DNA of 51,042 bases from Alkalibacillus silvisoli (GTDB lineage: Bacteria; Bacillota; Bacilli; Bacillales; Alkalibacillaceae). Below, piece after piece: positions 38,779 to 48,460 of this stretch. The stretch is from NCBI RefSeq assembly GCF_039521975.1, contig NZ_BAAACZ010000030.1:1-51042 (forward strand), given 5' to 3'. The notes under the pieces are model-generated. The model searched no databases and was not told where the DNA came from. It was given only the letters and a program-made list of their open reading frames with translations. A program made the position numbers and the translations under genes. How positions within the stretch are numbered: position 1 is the stretch's first letter; each line of letters begins with the position of its first letter.

Positions 38779-40851
38779 CTACGTTCGTTCCCAAAAGCGT
38801 TGTTGACTAATGGCATAGACGAAATCATTTCCAAAGTTTGGGTTGTTTGCAGCAAAAACTACTCCGGCTAAGTTATTGTGTTGTGTGGAGTGAATGTAAG
38901 ACTGTGCAGTGGTTGCTAAACCAATTGGCTTATAGGATTTATATGCTTCATTGATGAAATTCGTTATATTCTGTACAAACTTCCCTTGATTTTTAGCAAT
39001 GCCTCCAACAACATAGAGGGAGTCATATAAGACTTGATAAGTTGTATTAAACGTCCTGTCTACTTTGATCTTTGTACCATCAGAACCTGTAACATGGCCG
39101 AGATTCTCGCTGACAATTTCTACAAATACCCCATTTTGCTTTAGGAATTGAATTGTATTTCTGACCTCTACACTGTTAAATTCATGGCCAATTAAAATAC
39201 CGACCTTTTGTGTATTGGCTAGATGTGGTGTATTGGACTGGCTAATAGCTGGTGAACTTCTTGATTCTTGAACGTGCGTACCCCTAGGACGATCTACACC
39301 TATGTTATCAGCAATCTGACAAGCCATTTCTGTATCAACATTCGCCCACATCTCCACATTTTGCTGTCTGACTGATTCACTTTCGACATACCCCAAGTGG
39401 TAACTAAATGTATCTGTAAGGTCTTGTTTTTCAACTGGAGTCAAACTATTCCAGAATAGTCTCGGCTGTGTAAAGAAGTCAAAGAACGATTCACCTGGGC
39501 GTTCTCTCGTATTATGTCCTTCTACTTCACCAGGGTAATGAGCGTACCCGCCTTGTTCAGGAGGGGTTTCTGCTGGTGTATTTCCGGCTAATGAATTTTT
39601 GTGATAATGAACGGAGTCAACATCAATCCGGTGTCTCAATAAGTTATCACGTAGGTTAAAGTTTTTCTCAACGATTGGTCTATTAACGGGGAGGTTTTCA
39701 AAATTGGCCGAACTATGTCTGTGTAACTCTGTATCTCTATAAGCAATCGCTCTAGTCTGCAGGACAGGATCATTAGTAAAATCAATTCCTGGAACTAGAC
39801 TAGCTGGGTCAAATACTGACTGTTCCTCTTCTGCAAAGAAATTATCAACAAGTCGATTTAATGTTAATTTACCAATTGTTTGAACAGGGATCTCTTCTTC
39901 TGGCCAAAGCTTTGTATTATCTAAAACGTCAAAGTCAAACTTAAATTCATCCTCTTCATCAATTAACTGTACACCTAGTTCATATTCAGGATAGGCTCCT
40001 TTTCTAATCGCCTCAATAATATCGCGGCGGTGAAAGTCTGGGTCAACCCCTCCGATAATATTAGCTTCATCAAGTAACAAAGAATGAACACCGAGTTTCG
40101 GCTCCCATTTAAATCTAACAAAGGTCGATTTTCCTTGTTCATTAATAAATCGAAACGTATTGATTGGCCAGCCTGCCATCATGCGCCAACTTCTCGGTCG
40201 ACCACGCATTGACATTAACCACATTACCATATGAGCGGTCTCTTGATTATTTACGACAAAGTCCCAAAAGTTATCGTGTGCAACAGTTGCTTGTGGAACA
40301 TGGGTTTTCGGATTCGGTTTAGCTGCATGAGTTACATCCATAAATTTCATGCCATCAGCAATAACGAAGACAGGGAATTGAAGTGCTAGAGAATCATAGT
40401 TTCCTTCCTGTGTATAAAACTTGACTGCAAAACCGCGAATATCGACTGCTGTATCCTTTGAACCTTTATTTCCGATAAAGTTAGAAAAACGACAGAAAAC
40501 AGGTGTTTTGCGTCCGGGTTCTTGCAGAAAGTGAGCCTTAGTAAGGTGACTTAACGATTGATAATTTTCAAATTCACCATACACACCAAAGCCTCTAGCA
40601 TGAACGACCTTTTCTGGTATTCGTTCCCGATTAAAGTGTGTTTGCTTCTTATAAAAATGGAAATCTTGTAATAATACAGGACCACGTCTTCCAGCTCTTA
40701 AAGACCACTCATCATTTGAAACTTTTGTACCGTTATCATCGGTCATTTTCTTTCCTGGACCAGTATTTTGTTCACGAAACTGTTCTAGTTGTTCGTCTTT
40801 TTCATCTCTATAAGGAGACTTCTTGCCCTTTTTTCCCCAATCCTTATCCAC
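38779..40851 (-). CDS. large-subunit catalase-like protein with altered active site
   Basis: A 690-residue clade-2 catalase plan, like B. subtilis KatE (686): catalase core to about 500 and a C-terminal DJ-1/PfpI-like domain (VGILIGHEFNSVEVRNT onward). The distal His is kept (VVHARGFGV), as is the heme-ligand Tyr with its Arg (RAIAYRDTELHRH). But where catalases have VGNNTPIFF, with the catalytic Asn, this protein reads LALQFPVFV. STVAG near the core is also changed (SNFIGNKGS). Catalase activity may therefore be low or different. GGAGGGG precedes the ATG. Confidence 0.88.
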   Translation of the reverse strand: MDKDWGKKGKKSPYRDEKDEQLEQFREQNTGPGKKMTDDNGTKVSNDEWSLRAGRRGPVLLQDFHFYKKQTHFNRERIPEKVVHARGFGVYGEFENYQSLSHLTKAHFLQEPGRKTPVFCRFSNFIGNKGSKDTAVDIRGFAVKFYTQEGNYDSLALQFPVFVIADGMKFMDVTHAAKPNPKTHVPQATVAHDNFWDFVVNNQETAHMVMWLMSMRGRPRSWRMMAGWPINTFRFINEQGKSTFVRFKWEPKLGVHSLLLDEANIIGGVDPDFHRRDIIEAIRKGAYPEYELGVQLIDEEDEFKFDFDVLDNTKLWPEEEIPVQTIGKLTLNRLVDNFFAEEEQSVFDPASLVPGIDFTNDPVLQTRAIAYRDTELHRHSSANFENLPVNRPIVEKNFNLRDNLLRHRIDVDSVHYHKNSLAGNTPAETPPEQGGYAHYPGEVEGHNTRERPGESFFDFFTQPRLFWNSLTPVEKQDLTDTFSYHLGYVESESVRQQNVEMWANVDTEMACQIADNIGVDRPRGTHVQESRSSPAISQSNTPHLANTQKVGILIGHEFNSVEVRNTIQFLKQNGVFVEIVSENLGHVTGSDGTKIKVDRTFNTTYQVLYDSLYVVGGIAKNQGKFVQNITNFINEAYKSYKPIGLATTAQSYIHSTQHNNLAGVVFAANNPNFGNDFVYAISQQRFWERT

Positions 40852-41176
40852 GACAACACCCCTCCAAAGATAGATTTCAGTCCACTAACCATATATATTA
40901 ATGCCGATCAAATTTATTCATATATTTAACCATTATATGTTAACAATATTTCTCTTTTTTCATGTCATGCTGCGAATTAGTAATGAGCATGGGCACGCTA
41001 AATGAAAAGAGTTTGAAGACGAATATTTTAAAGTATACTTCCATAGCCGGTATTAGTCCCATTAGTCGTTCTTTACTGTTTAAGATTCTTATGTCTATCC
41101 TCATTTGAGTGCTTGAGTGTTTGTTTTTGTTATAATAATATAAAGCTTAAATTGTATATATGGAGAGTTGAAAAAC
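40852..41176. other. divergent promoter region between catalase-like and GntR genes
   Basis: No gene. An extended -10 element, TGTTATAAT, at 41128-41136 should serve the GntR gene. A T-rich stretch with TTGACA-like elements for the catalase-like gene is not clear. Confidence 0.5.
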
Positions 41177-41821
41177 ATGTTTAATAGTATCTCAGATGGA
41201 TCAGAACAATTTGGAATGTCATTACCACAACAAATAAGTAGGTTTATTTTAGAGAAAATAATAAGAGGAGAATTAACAGCCGGTGATAAGATTGTAGAAG
41301 AGGAAATAGCCAAAGAGTTAAATACAAGTCGTGCACCTGTACGAGAAGCATTATATTTATTGCAAGTAAAAGGAATTGTTGACCGTGTTCCAAGGAGAGG
41401 CACGATTGTAAAACCATTTACAGATAAGGATATTTTAGATTACCTTTTTGTTATGGTAGGGATTATTCAGCAAGGTGTTGACTTGTCCAAAGATAGTTGG
41501 ACTAAAGAAAACCAAGGTGAATTTCATGGACTATTTGTTAAAGCAAAGCAAAAGTACAATGAAAAAGATGTCATTGAATATCAAAATCATACAGAAAAAT
41601 TATTTAGATTTATTATTTACATGCCCAATAACAAGGCTTTAATAAAATTTTATGAAGAGGCTAACCAAATATTAAATATATTTGCTCAAGTTCAATGGGA
41701 CATTAAGACGATGGAAAATTTTCACCCTAAATTTATTGAGTTTGCAACCGCAATACTAGAATCAAACTTTGTACAAGCTAAGGAAGCAATATCTGAGGCA
41801 TTAAAAAAGGGAAAGGGGTAA
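41177..41821 (+). CDS. GntR-family regulator with FCD domain
   Basis: A 214-residue regulator. The winged helix-turn-helix is at 15-75 (TAGDKIVEEEIAKELNTSRA, then PVREAL) and an FCD ligand domain fills the rest. I place the start at ATG 41177 because GGAGAG directly abuts the alternative TTG 41168. It precedes two short-chain dehydrogenase genes and probably controls them through the palindrome at 41847. Confidence 0.88.
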   Translation: MFNSISDGSEQFGMSLPQQISRFILEKIIRGELTAGDKIVEEEIAKELNTSRAPVREALYLLQVKGIVDRVPRRGTIVKPFTDKDILDYLFVMVGIIQQGVDLSKDSWTKENQGEFHGLFVKAKQKYNEKDVIEYQNHTEKLFRFIIYMPNNKALIKFYEEANQILNIFAQVQWDIKTMENFHPKFIEFATAILESNFVQAKEAISEALKKGKG

Positions 41822-41846
41822 TCCTTCCTTTTTTATAAAAGTTAAA

Positions 41847-41858
41847 ATTGTCGACAAT
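41847..41858. promoter_or_regulatory. probable GntR/FCD operator
   Basis: Perfect 12-bp palindrome ATTGTCGACAAT between the regulator gene and the first dehydrogenase gene. It fits the GT-N-AC core typical of FadR-type operators. Confidence 0.6.
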
Positions 41859-41884
41859 CGACTTTTAGTTTGATACATTGAATG

Positions 41885-41898
41885 TGTAAACGTTAACA
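41885..41898 (+). promoter_or_regulatory. CcpA operator (cre site)
   Basis: TGTAAACGTTAACA agrees with TGWAARCGYTWNCW at every position, 32 bases upstream of the first dehydrogenase start. Confidence 0.75.
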
Positions 41899-41929
41899 TT
41901 AAAATTATTAGAGGGAGGTTGGTCATTGT

Positions 41930-42706
41930 ATGCAATTAGAAGGAAAGAAAATAGTAGTAACAGGAGGAGCCCGAGGAATGGGTGCTGCAACTGTACGTTC
42001 TTATGTTAAAGAGGGAGCAATTGTTGCTTCACTTGATGTACTTGATGACCTAGGTGAAGAAGTAGTTAATGAAGTGAATCAAGCAGGTCCAGGTAAGGCA
42101 ATTTATTATCATTGCGATTTACAAAATCGTTCAGAGATTGAGTCTGTATTTAAACAAGTATCTGAGGCATTGGGTGGTTTAGATGTATTAGCCCATGTCG
42201 CTGCCGTTCAAAAGTCAGCCCCTGCTTTGGATATTTCAGATCAAGATTATGAATTTCTTATGGACATAAATGTGAAAGGAACCATAACAATCAACCAAGA
42301 GGCTTTTAAACTAATGCGTAAGCAAGGATACGGAGCCATTATCAACTACGGTTCTATATCAGGCTTAAGAAAAGAAGCAGGTGCAACACTCTATTCTGCT
42401 TCTAAAGGGGCTGTGATGTCTTGGACAAGGAGTGTTGCTGCTGAATGGGGACCTGAGGGGGTTCGTGTGAATGCTGTTCTACCGGCAATTGATACCCCTA
42501 TGTATAGAGATGCACGTTCTAATTTAACCCCAGAACAACTTGAAGCTATGGAGAAGGAAAACCAAAAAGAAATTCCACTCGGTGGCAAATATGGTGATCC
42601 TGATGAAGACTTAGGTCCAGTAATGGTCTTTCTAGCTAGTGATGCTTCTAAGTTCATTACAGGACAATTGTTACCAGTAGATGGTGGACAAGCTACTGTG
42701 AGGTAA
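41930..42706 (+). CDS. short-chain dehydrogenase/reductase
   Basis: A 258-residue NAD(P)-dependent oxidoreductase with a Rossmann fold. The cofactor motif GGARGMG is at 12-18, an NNAG-like AHVAA near 90, and the catalytic Ser, Tyr and Lys fall in NYGSISG and YSASKGA. The C-terminal VDGGQATVR fits. Aspartate in SLDVLDD suggests NAD preference. GAGGGAGG precedes the ATG region. It is repressed by glucose if the cre site works. The substrate is unknown. Confidence 0.93.
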   Translation: MQLEGKKIVVTGGARGMGAATVRSYVKEGAIVASLDVLDDLGEEVVNEVNQAGPGKAIYYHCDLQNRSEIESVFKQVSEALGGLDVLAHVAAVQKSAPALDISDQDYEFLMDINVKGTITINQEAFKLMRKQGYGAIINYGSISGLRKEAGATLYSASKGAVMSWTRSVAAEWGPEGVRVNAVLPAIDTPMYRDARSNLTPEQLEAMEKENQKEIPLGGKYGDPDEDLGPVMVFLASDASKFITGQLLPVDGGQATVR

Positions 42707-42881
42707 TGAAGTATAGTATAAAACTAAGTAAAGTGGTGGGCTCTAAGCCTTTTCCTAAACAAAATGATGATGCATGCTTTAGTTAATATAATTTAACTAA
42801 AAAATTTTAAATACAACCATCTGAGTATTTATTGATTTCTAATTATTTATTTTAATTTATTGAGCGAGGGAGAGTTGTTCT

Positions 42882-43643
42882 ATGAAAGATAAAACAATTT
42901 TAATTACTGGTGGTGCTGGTGGAATTGGAATCGAGACAGCAAAAGCATTTTTAGAACAAGGAGCAAAAGTCGCGCTTGTTGACATTAGTTCAGAAGCTTT
43001 GGAGAAAACTAAGAAATCGTTAAATCATCCTGAGATGACATTAACTATCCAAGCAGATGTTACGAAAGAAGAAGAGGTTGAGCAATATGTTGAAAAGACA
43101 GTTGAATCATTTGGATCTATAGATGTGTTTTTTAATAACGCTGCTATAGCTGGTCCAGCAACCCCAATAAAAGACCTTGAGAAAAAACAATTTGAAAATA
43201 TTATGGATATTAATGTAACAGGCGTATTTCTAGGGTTGAAATATGTCATAAAACAAATGGAAAAACAAGGGTATGGGAGCATTATAAATACAGATTCGAA
43301 TGCTGCATACATTGGCTCAGCAGGTATGGTTGGTTACATTGGCTCAAAACACGCCGTAGCTGGAATTACGAAAACAGCAGCACTTGAGGTTGCGGATAGT
43401 GGAATACGTGTCAATGCAGTAGCTCCGGCTGCAATTGATACACAAATGCTATCAGGTATTCAGAGAAATGTAAGTCCGGATGACCCAGGAAGCGCTGGAG
43501 AAGCAATCAAGCAGGGAATTCCACTAGGGCGATTTGGTACGCCTAAAGATGTGGCGGAAGTTGTATTATTCTTGGCTTCTGAAAGAACGTCATTTGTTAC
43601 AGGCTCACTATACAATGTAGACGGTGGTATGCAAGCAGATTAA
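42882..43643 (+). CDS. short-chain dehydrogenase/reductase, second copy
   Basis: A 253-residue paralogue of the preceding enzyme. The cofactor motif GGAGGIG is at 10-16, NNAAIAG near 86, and the catalytic set is in TDSNAAY and YIGSKHA. Asp in LVDISSE suggests NAD. GCGAGGGAGAG precedes the ATG. The 175-bp gap to the first copy holds no gene, and it may have its own promoter. Together with its neighbour it could oxidise a polyol or hydroxy acid. Confidence 0.93.
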   Translation: MKDKTILITGGAGGIGIETAKAFLEQGAKVALVDISSEALEKTKKSLNHPEMTLTIQADVTKEEEVEQYVEKTVESFGSIDVFFNNAAIAGPATPIKDLEKKQFENIMDINVTGVFLGLKYVIKQMEKQGYGSIINTDSNAAYIGSAGMVGYIGSKHAVAGITKTAALEVADSGIRVNAVAPAAIDTQMLSGIQRNVSPDDPGSAGEAIKQGIPLGRFGTPKDVAEVVLFLASERTSFVTGSLYNVDGGMQAD

Positions 43644-43685
43644 AAGATTAAAAGATACTTCCACTTTAAGTTGGTATTTTATTTG

Positions 43686-43724
43686 GGGTATTAACATCTG
43701 ATCAGATGTTAATACCCTGTTTTT
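43686..43724 (+). terminator. terminator of the dehydrogenase operon
   Basis: GGGTATTAACATCTGA is followed directly by its exact inverse complement, ending in TGTTTTTTG. The palindrome is 32 bases long. Confidence 0.92.
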
Positions 43725-43825
43725 TGATTAATTTGTCTAGTTATGAATTTCCGTTATTTTTATAATAATTATGATAGAATTAATCAATGTCATGCATTAA
43801 TCATCAACATAGGAGTGGAGTTAAA

Positions 43826-45022
43826 TTGAACAAAAAAGACATTGCTAATATACGCAAACAATTTAAAGTGAATAATGATCTATTATATATTCATGAGATC
43901 TTCAACGTTTATATTATGAAAGAATCGAGTGAAATCTACCATCATCAAAGTATGCCGTTTGATTTACTAGAAGAAGAGCAGCAAGAGTTGTTTATGAACA
44001 ACTTTAAGAAAGTGTTAACAGGTAGATTAGATGAAAAGCTGTTTGAGTTAAAATTCCAACGTAATGTCGAAAATAGCAGTCAGCTCATTCTTCATCAAGG
44101 TCTTCTAAGTCAAGGAACTGAGGAATGGAAAGAACAAATGCTTAAGATTGTTTTGAAAATGTTGGAAGATAAACAATATGAAATGGATATTGTTGTCACG
44201 TTCATTCGTGCTGAGTTTCGTAATCCGTCTAAGAAGAGTAGTGATGAAACAGAGGAGAGTAGTGGCAATACGGTTTATTCACACCCGTTTATTTTGTGTA
44301 GCATGAATAAAACACAAGACCCGAAAAAGGAATTGTTGTTTGATTATGTACAAAAAGAGTTTAAATATAACATTGTTGTTGACCCAGTCATTAATTTACA
44401 AAAGCCTATTTCTGGCTTTTTATTTCCTGCTATAACAGACAATGCATCAGATATCAATCACGTGCTGTACTCATCTGGTAAGGCATATGAACTGAACTAC
44501 CACTTTATTGAAGAAGTGTTAAATGCTGAGGAGGCTGTGACGGCTCAAGAGGATAAAGTCGTTTTTGAAGAAGTAATTAGAAAAGTGGCGGGAGAAAAAA
44601 TAAACACATCTACTCTTTCGAATGTATACGAAGAAGTTCATCGGGTTGTAGAAGAAAGTGAAGAGGAAGAGCCACCAAAGTTAGATTACAAAGATGTAGA
44701 AAAAGTGTTAAAAAGTAGTGGGGTAAAAGATACTGATCCAGAGAAAGTTCAAGAGGCATTCAAGACCGTGATTGACGATGAGGCGTATGAGTTAAAAGCA
44801 AGTAACGTTGTACCGAAATATAATTCAAAGTCGATTAAAATTAAGACAAAAGTAGCCGATATCTCCGTTAGTCCACAAGACTTAAAATATGTCCGCCAAA
44901 CACAAGTAGGTGGAAAGCTTTGCCTTATGATTGAGGTTGAAGAGAATACAGTTGTTGAAGGATTTGAGATGATTCCAGAAGCTTTAATGCAAAAGGTGGA
45001 AGACCTAAATCATGAAGAGTAA
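43826..45022 (+). CDS. DUF4317-family protein
   Basis: A 398-residue cytoplasmic protein of unknown function found in many Firmicutes. The opening NKKDIANIRKQFKVNNDLL and the Glu-rich middle (about 265-285) fit the family. TTG 43826 is chosen, with AGGAGTGGAG upstream, over an ATG at 43787 in a 13-residue extension. It stands alone between terminators. Confidence 0.85.
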   Translation: MNKKDIANIRKQFKVNNDLLYIHEIFNVYIMKESSEIYHHQSMPFDLLEEEQQELFMNNFKKVLTGRLDEKLFELKFQRNVENSSQLILHQGLLSQGTEEWKEQMLKIVLKMLEDKQYEMDIVVTFIRAEFRNPSKKSSDETEESSGNTVYSHPFILCSMNKTQDPKKELLFDYVQKEFKYNIVVDPVINLQKPISGFLFPAITDNASDINHVLYSSGKAYELNYHFIEEVLNAEEAVTAQEDKVVFEEVIRKVAGEKINTSTLSNVYEEVHRVVEESEEEEPPKLDYKDVEKVLKSSGVKDTDPEKVQEAFKTVIDDEAYELKASNVVPKYNSKSIKIKTKVADISVSPQDLKYVRQTQVGGKLCLMIEVEENTVVEGFEMIPEALMQKVEDLNHEE

Positions 45023-45072
45023 TAAAAAGGTAGTCGCAACCAGCTAACGGGTTCCGTTCAAAGGTTGCAAAC
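45021..45072 (+). repeat. left copy of a ~45-bp inverted repeat
   Basis: AATAAAAAGGTAGTCGCA, a short variable part, then GCTAACGGGTTCC. The same sequence occurs inverted at 46864-46917. Inside, GCAACC pairs with GGTTGC; in the other copy GCAG pairs with CTGC at the same place, a covarying stem. It begins at the DUF4317 stop codon. Confidence 0.8.
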
Positions 45073-45089
45073 AGTATAATTCACGTATG

Positions 45090-45131
45090 AAATAGCATGT
45101 GATTTCGCAATGAAATTCACATGCTATTTTT
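45090..45131 (+). terminator. terminator after DUF4317
   Basis: AATAGCATGTGA and TTTC pair with GAAA and TCACATGCTATT, followed by a T run. Confidence 0.85.
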
Positions 45132-45207
45132 TGTGGTATAACAACCATTTCGGAAAAATATATGGATTTATTAGCAGGGATTGGCATAACATTTCACAAA
45201 CTGGACG

Positions 45208-45553
45208 ATGGTTGAAGAAATTAAACGACTAGTTATGAATGAAACGGTTGAAGATTGGCTTCCTGAATATACCTTTCATCGTGAAAATTGCCCCATCAAT
45301 GATACAACACCCTTTCATAAATCGTTCCTCATTTTATAAACGGGGAAAAACACTTCAAATTCTCAGAAATGGCAGTGTAAAGAGTGTTATAAGATTACGA
45401 ATGTCTTACCGAATAGAGAAGAGTCTTTCTCTTATTAATCAAAAACGAAATGATGTCTTACCCAATATGATGAAGGATCTTTTAAGTCGAACCCCAATTA
45501 AAAGAACATGTGAAATTTTAGGTATTCTATTCGAAAGCAATAAAGCACAATAA
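45208..45553 (+). pseudogene. decayed zinc-ribbon transposase
   Basis: Pieces in all three frames read as one protein: ENCPINDTTPFHKSF, then KWQCKECYKITNVLPNREE, then QKRNDVLPNMMKDLL with RTPIKRTCEILGI. The split Cys pairs and the helix-turn-helix-like end are those of IS transposases with an N-terminal zinc ribbon. At least two frameshifts and a missing C-terminus make it inactive. The stretch 45554-45763 contains no further gene. Confidence 0.75.
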
Positions 45554-45763
45554 GCATGTGAACTTAATTATTCTGCCAGATATAGAACATTTTAAAATCA
45601 TTGAACCTACCACATGAGCGTGGGAAGCCGTAATTGATACACCTTTGCTACAACCTTTTATTTTGAGCTTATGCGGAGCAATTTTGAAACTGATTATTAG
45701 TTACGAACATGTTCATCACTTAAGAAAGTGGCTTATAGGGATTCCACTTTTTAATAAACCTAT

Positions 45764-46204
45764 TTATTTTTCTAGAATTTCAAGTGTATGTTGTGGTAAA
45801 TTCATCATAAAACGTTTATATTCGCTTGTTTGTTCAGAGTCTTCAATTTGGAAATTTGAGTCTATGATTTCCGCTGAATACTCGCTAATTTCTTTATCGC
45901 TTTCGTTAAGTATGAATTCTACTTCCGCAGACTCATTTTCATTTTCTAGGTGAATCACAAGATTGTCATCTTTCAGCTCATATGTCCCTTCCTCATCTTG
46001 AATAGAATTATTAACTGAATTAATGATTACATTTTCATCTGAAAATTCTAATGTCATTAAAGTGGTATATCGGTCAGGATTATTAGGAGAATCTTTCACA
46101 CTAACATCGAATGTTCTCCCAGATAAATCATTATTTGTGCTTGTGCTACAAGCCGATAACAAAAGAACACCTAAGAGTAATAGAAACATAAAACGTTTAA
46201 TCAT
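45764..46204 (-). CDS. small hypothetical lipoprotein
   Basis: A 146-residue protein with a signal peptide ending in the lipobox LLSAC (Cys19), then an acidic beta-rich domain. The sequence EGTYELKDDNLVIHLENENE resembles small Bacillus lipoproteins of unknown function. GGGGGGTGGGC is the ribosome site. It lies within the IR-bounded region that also holds transposase remnants, so it may have been carried there. Confidence 0.75.
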   Translation of the reverse strand: MIKRFMFLLLLGVLLLSACSTSTNNDLSGRTFDVSVKDSPNNPDRYTTLMTLEFSDENVIINSVNNSIQDEEGTYELKDDNLVIHLENENESAEVEFILNESDKEISEYSAEIIDSNFQIEDSEQTSEYKRFMMNLPQHTLEILEK

Positions 46205-46427
46205 ATAAAAAGCCCACCCCCCATATTCTAAATTTTAGATAATATCCATATTATAACATAAATCTTCTGTTATCGAAAAAGTCTGAAAAAAAGAAATTGG
46301 AAAAAAGATATATGATAATAACAATGATGTATAACAATGTCAGTGTTCAACTAAAGTGAGCGATTGAGATTAAAAGGGTAATTAAAGTGTTTTCTAAGGA
46401 AGTAAGAGTTAATTGGTTACAGTTTAT

Positions 46428-46586
46428 ATGGCTGTACTATGTGGAATTAGGAGTTCTAGAAACAAGAAGCTTAAAGAGTATTATGATCGAAAACGAAATG
46501 AACGAAAGCCTTCAAAGGTAGCAATTATTGCTTGTGTTAATAAGTTTCTACAATGGATTTACGCTATGTTAAGAAGCAGAGAATGA
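46428..46586 (+). pseudogene. C-terminal fragment of an IS110-type transposase
   Basis: Fifty-two codons end in LKEYYDRKRNERKPSKVAII and ACVNKFLQWIYAML, the usual C-terminus of IS110-family transposases. The N-terminal catalytic DEDD domain is missing. The 220 bases before it (46205-46427) contain no gene. Confidence 0.75.
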
Positions 46587-46759
46587 TTTCTAGCTTTAGC
46601 TTAACCCCACAAAAATGAAAAGTATGAAAAAACTTCTAAATATATTTGGTGTGTTATTTGGCTTGTTCTAGAATAGTATATCATGGGATATTATATTTTT
46701 TTACGGAAAATTCTTGACTCCTATTAGCTGGTTTAGTTGAAGAAATAAAATCCATGCTA

Positions 46760-46793
46760 AAGGGACTTAGAAAAAATTCTAAGTCCCTTTTTT
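46760..46793. terminator. terminator-like hairpin in the IS remnant region
   Basis: AAAGGGACTTAGAA pairs with TTCTAAGTCCCTTT over a few A, with T runs on the plus strand. Confidence 0.85.
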
Positions 46794-46863
46794 GTGTGAT
46801 TTCTAATGTGAATTTAGTGTTAATTTCTTTGTGAATTGCGTTACGATTTTAACTGCGATTTAA

Positions 46864-46917
46864 CATTTTGCAGCTCACAATGGAACCCGTTAGCAACCCT
46901 GCGACTACCTTTTTATT
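46864..46917 (-). repeat. right copy of the ~45-bp inverted repeat
   Basis: Read on the minus strand it gives AATAAAAAGGTAGTCGCA then GCTAACGGGTTCC, as at 45021. The pair encloses 1.8 kb with two transposase relics and a lipoprotein gene. The last stretch to 47032 holds no gene. Confidence 0.8.
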
Positions 46918-47032
46918 GTTCATTTGTCGGCCAAGGTGGAATTCGCCTATGCTCAGGTATAGAGAAGCTCTTGTTATTGAAGTCATTCACTAATTAAAAG
47001 GCGTAAACTATTCGCCCATTGTTTTTACCCTT

Positions 47033-48460
47033 TTAGAATAACAAGACAGCAAACAGTGTTGTGACGATGAGCCCAAGTACTACCGGAATAAAGCTTCTTC
47101 TGACTAAGTCAATAACGGAAATCTTCGCAAAACCAGCTATGGCTATAATCGGTGACCAAGCAACAAGTGTACCACCACCTACCCAAATAGCTCCGATTTG
47201 CCCAATGGATGCTAAAGTTGTTGCATCCATTCCAGTTGTTGCACCTAATGCCTCAGATAAAGAGCCGATTAATGGGAGAGCAGAAAAACCAGACCCATCT
47301 AGACCAGAGACCATTCCTAATAAAAGAACACCTAATGCAGTGAAGAATGCGTTATCTGGGATGTAGGTTTGACTTGCTTGAACTAAATCGAATAAGAATG
47401 ATGGTGTCATATCAGGATCAGAACCGAGAATTTGACTAGCAAGTTCACCACTTCCAATAAAGAAAAAGGCTGCAACTGGGATGACGAGTCCCATCACTTT
47501 AAAGGCGAACACGAATCCGCTAACAATATGTTGACTAACTTCTTGTAATGTATTTTTGTAGTTGCGAAACAGTGACATGATAATAATTAAGACTAGTGCT
47601 GTACCACCAACAAGAGCCGAACCTGCACCGTCTTCAATTGCTGGAATGAAATCAGAGAAGGTAGCGATGACAACGTATGTGACAATGATCAAAAAGATGA
47701 CCGGTACAAGGACAGCAAAAATGGGACTGTACTTTCCCTTTTTTACATCTGTATCTTTGACTCGAATGTTTAAATCATCATCACCGCTTTTTTCCCACTC
47801 TGTAAGGTTTTCTTTTGCCGGTTTTTTAATGGACTTACGAATCATAAAGTAAGCAATTGTAATTGAAACAGCCCCAGCAATCAGAGATAAGATTAATGTT
47901 TGTTCTCCAATAGCCCCAGCTGATAGTTCACCACTACTTGAAGCCGTTAATTCAGGTGCCACTTTTAAAATGAAATCTGAAGATAATGCCATTCCATGAC
48001 CCGCTAAAGAAATAGCAATCGCTGCTCCAATTGGTGGTAGACCTGCTTTAATAGCTACTGGAATCATGAGTGCCCCAATTAGAGGAACGGCTGGTGCTGG
48101 CCAGAAGAATAATGATAAAAAGTATGTGACGACAACTAGAACCCAAAATGATAATGTCCCATTTCTCATGACTTTTTGAAATGGCTGGATCATTTGTTCA
48201 TCTGCTCCGATTGACTGAATCGATTTTAGAAGGGTGGTCATAACTGCGATAATTAAAAAGATATTAAACAGTTCAGTTGCAGCTGTTAAGTTTGAAGTGA
48301 ACAATGCTTGAATCCCATCTAAGAAAGATCCTGTAAATGCCCACGCAACGAAAAAAACCATCACTAGTGCAGGGACGACAACATTTTGTCTAAACAACAT
48401 CGTAATAATAATGATTAACGTCCCGGCTAAGTACAACCAATGCGCTAAAGTAAGTTCCAT
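47033..48460 (-). CDS. putative transporter of dicarboxylate/TRAP-large type
   Basis: A 475-residue integral membrane protein with about twelve helices and Gly/Pro-rich re-entrant segments (FFWPAPAVPLIGALMIPVAI, SGLDGSGFSALPLIGSLSEA). The layout is that of ion-coupled C4-dicarboxylate or TRAP-large-subunit type permeases; the substrate is unknown. ATG 48460 follows AAGGAG, and an in-frame extension to 48634 has no start support. It is divergent from a small zinc-ribbon gene. Confidence 0.75.
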   Translation of the reverse strand: MELTLAHWLYLAGTLIIIITMLFRQNVVVPALVMVFFVAWAFTGSFLDGIQALFTSNLTAATELFNIFLIIAVMTTLLKSIQSIGADEQMIQPFQKVMRNGTLSFWVLVVVTYFLSLFFWPAPAVPLIGALMIPVAIKAGLPPIGAAIAISLAGHGMALSSDFILKVAPELTASSSGELSAGAIGEQTLILSLIAGAVSITIAYFMIRKSIKKPAKENLTEWEKSGDDDLNIRVKDTDVKKGKYSPIFAVLVPVIFLIIVTYVVIATFSDFIPAIEDGAGSALVGGTALVLIIIMSLFRNYKNTLQEVSQHIVSGFVFAFKVMGLVIPVAAFFFIGSGELASQILGSDPDMTPSFLFDLVQASQTYIPDNAFFTALGVLLLGMVSGLDGSGFSALPLIGSLSEALGATTGMDATTLASIGQIGAIWVGGGTLVAWSPIIAIAGFAKISVIDLVRRSFIPVVLGLIVTTLFAVLLF

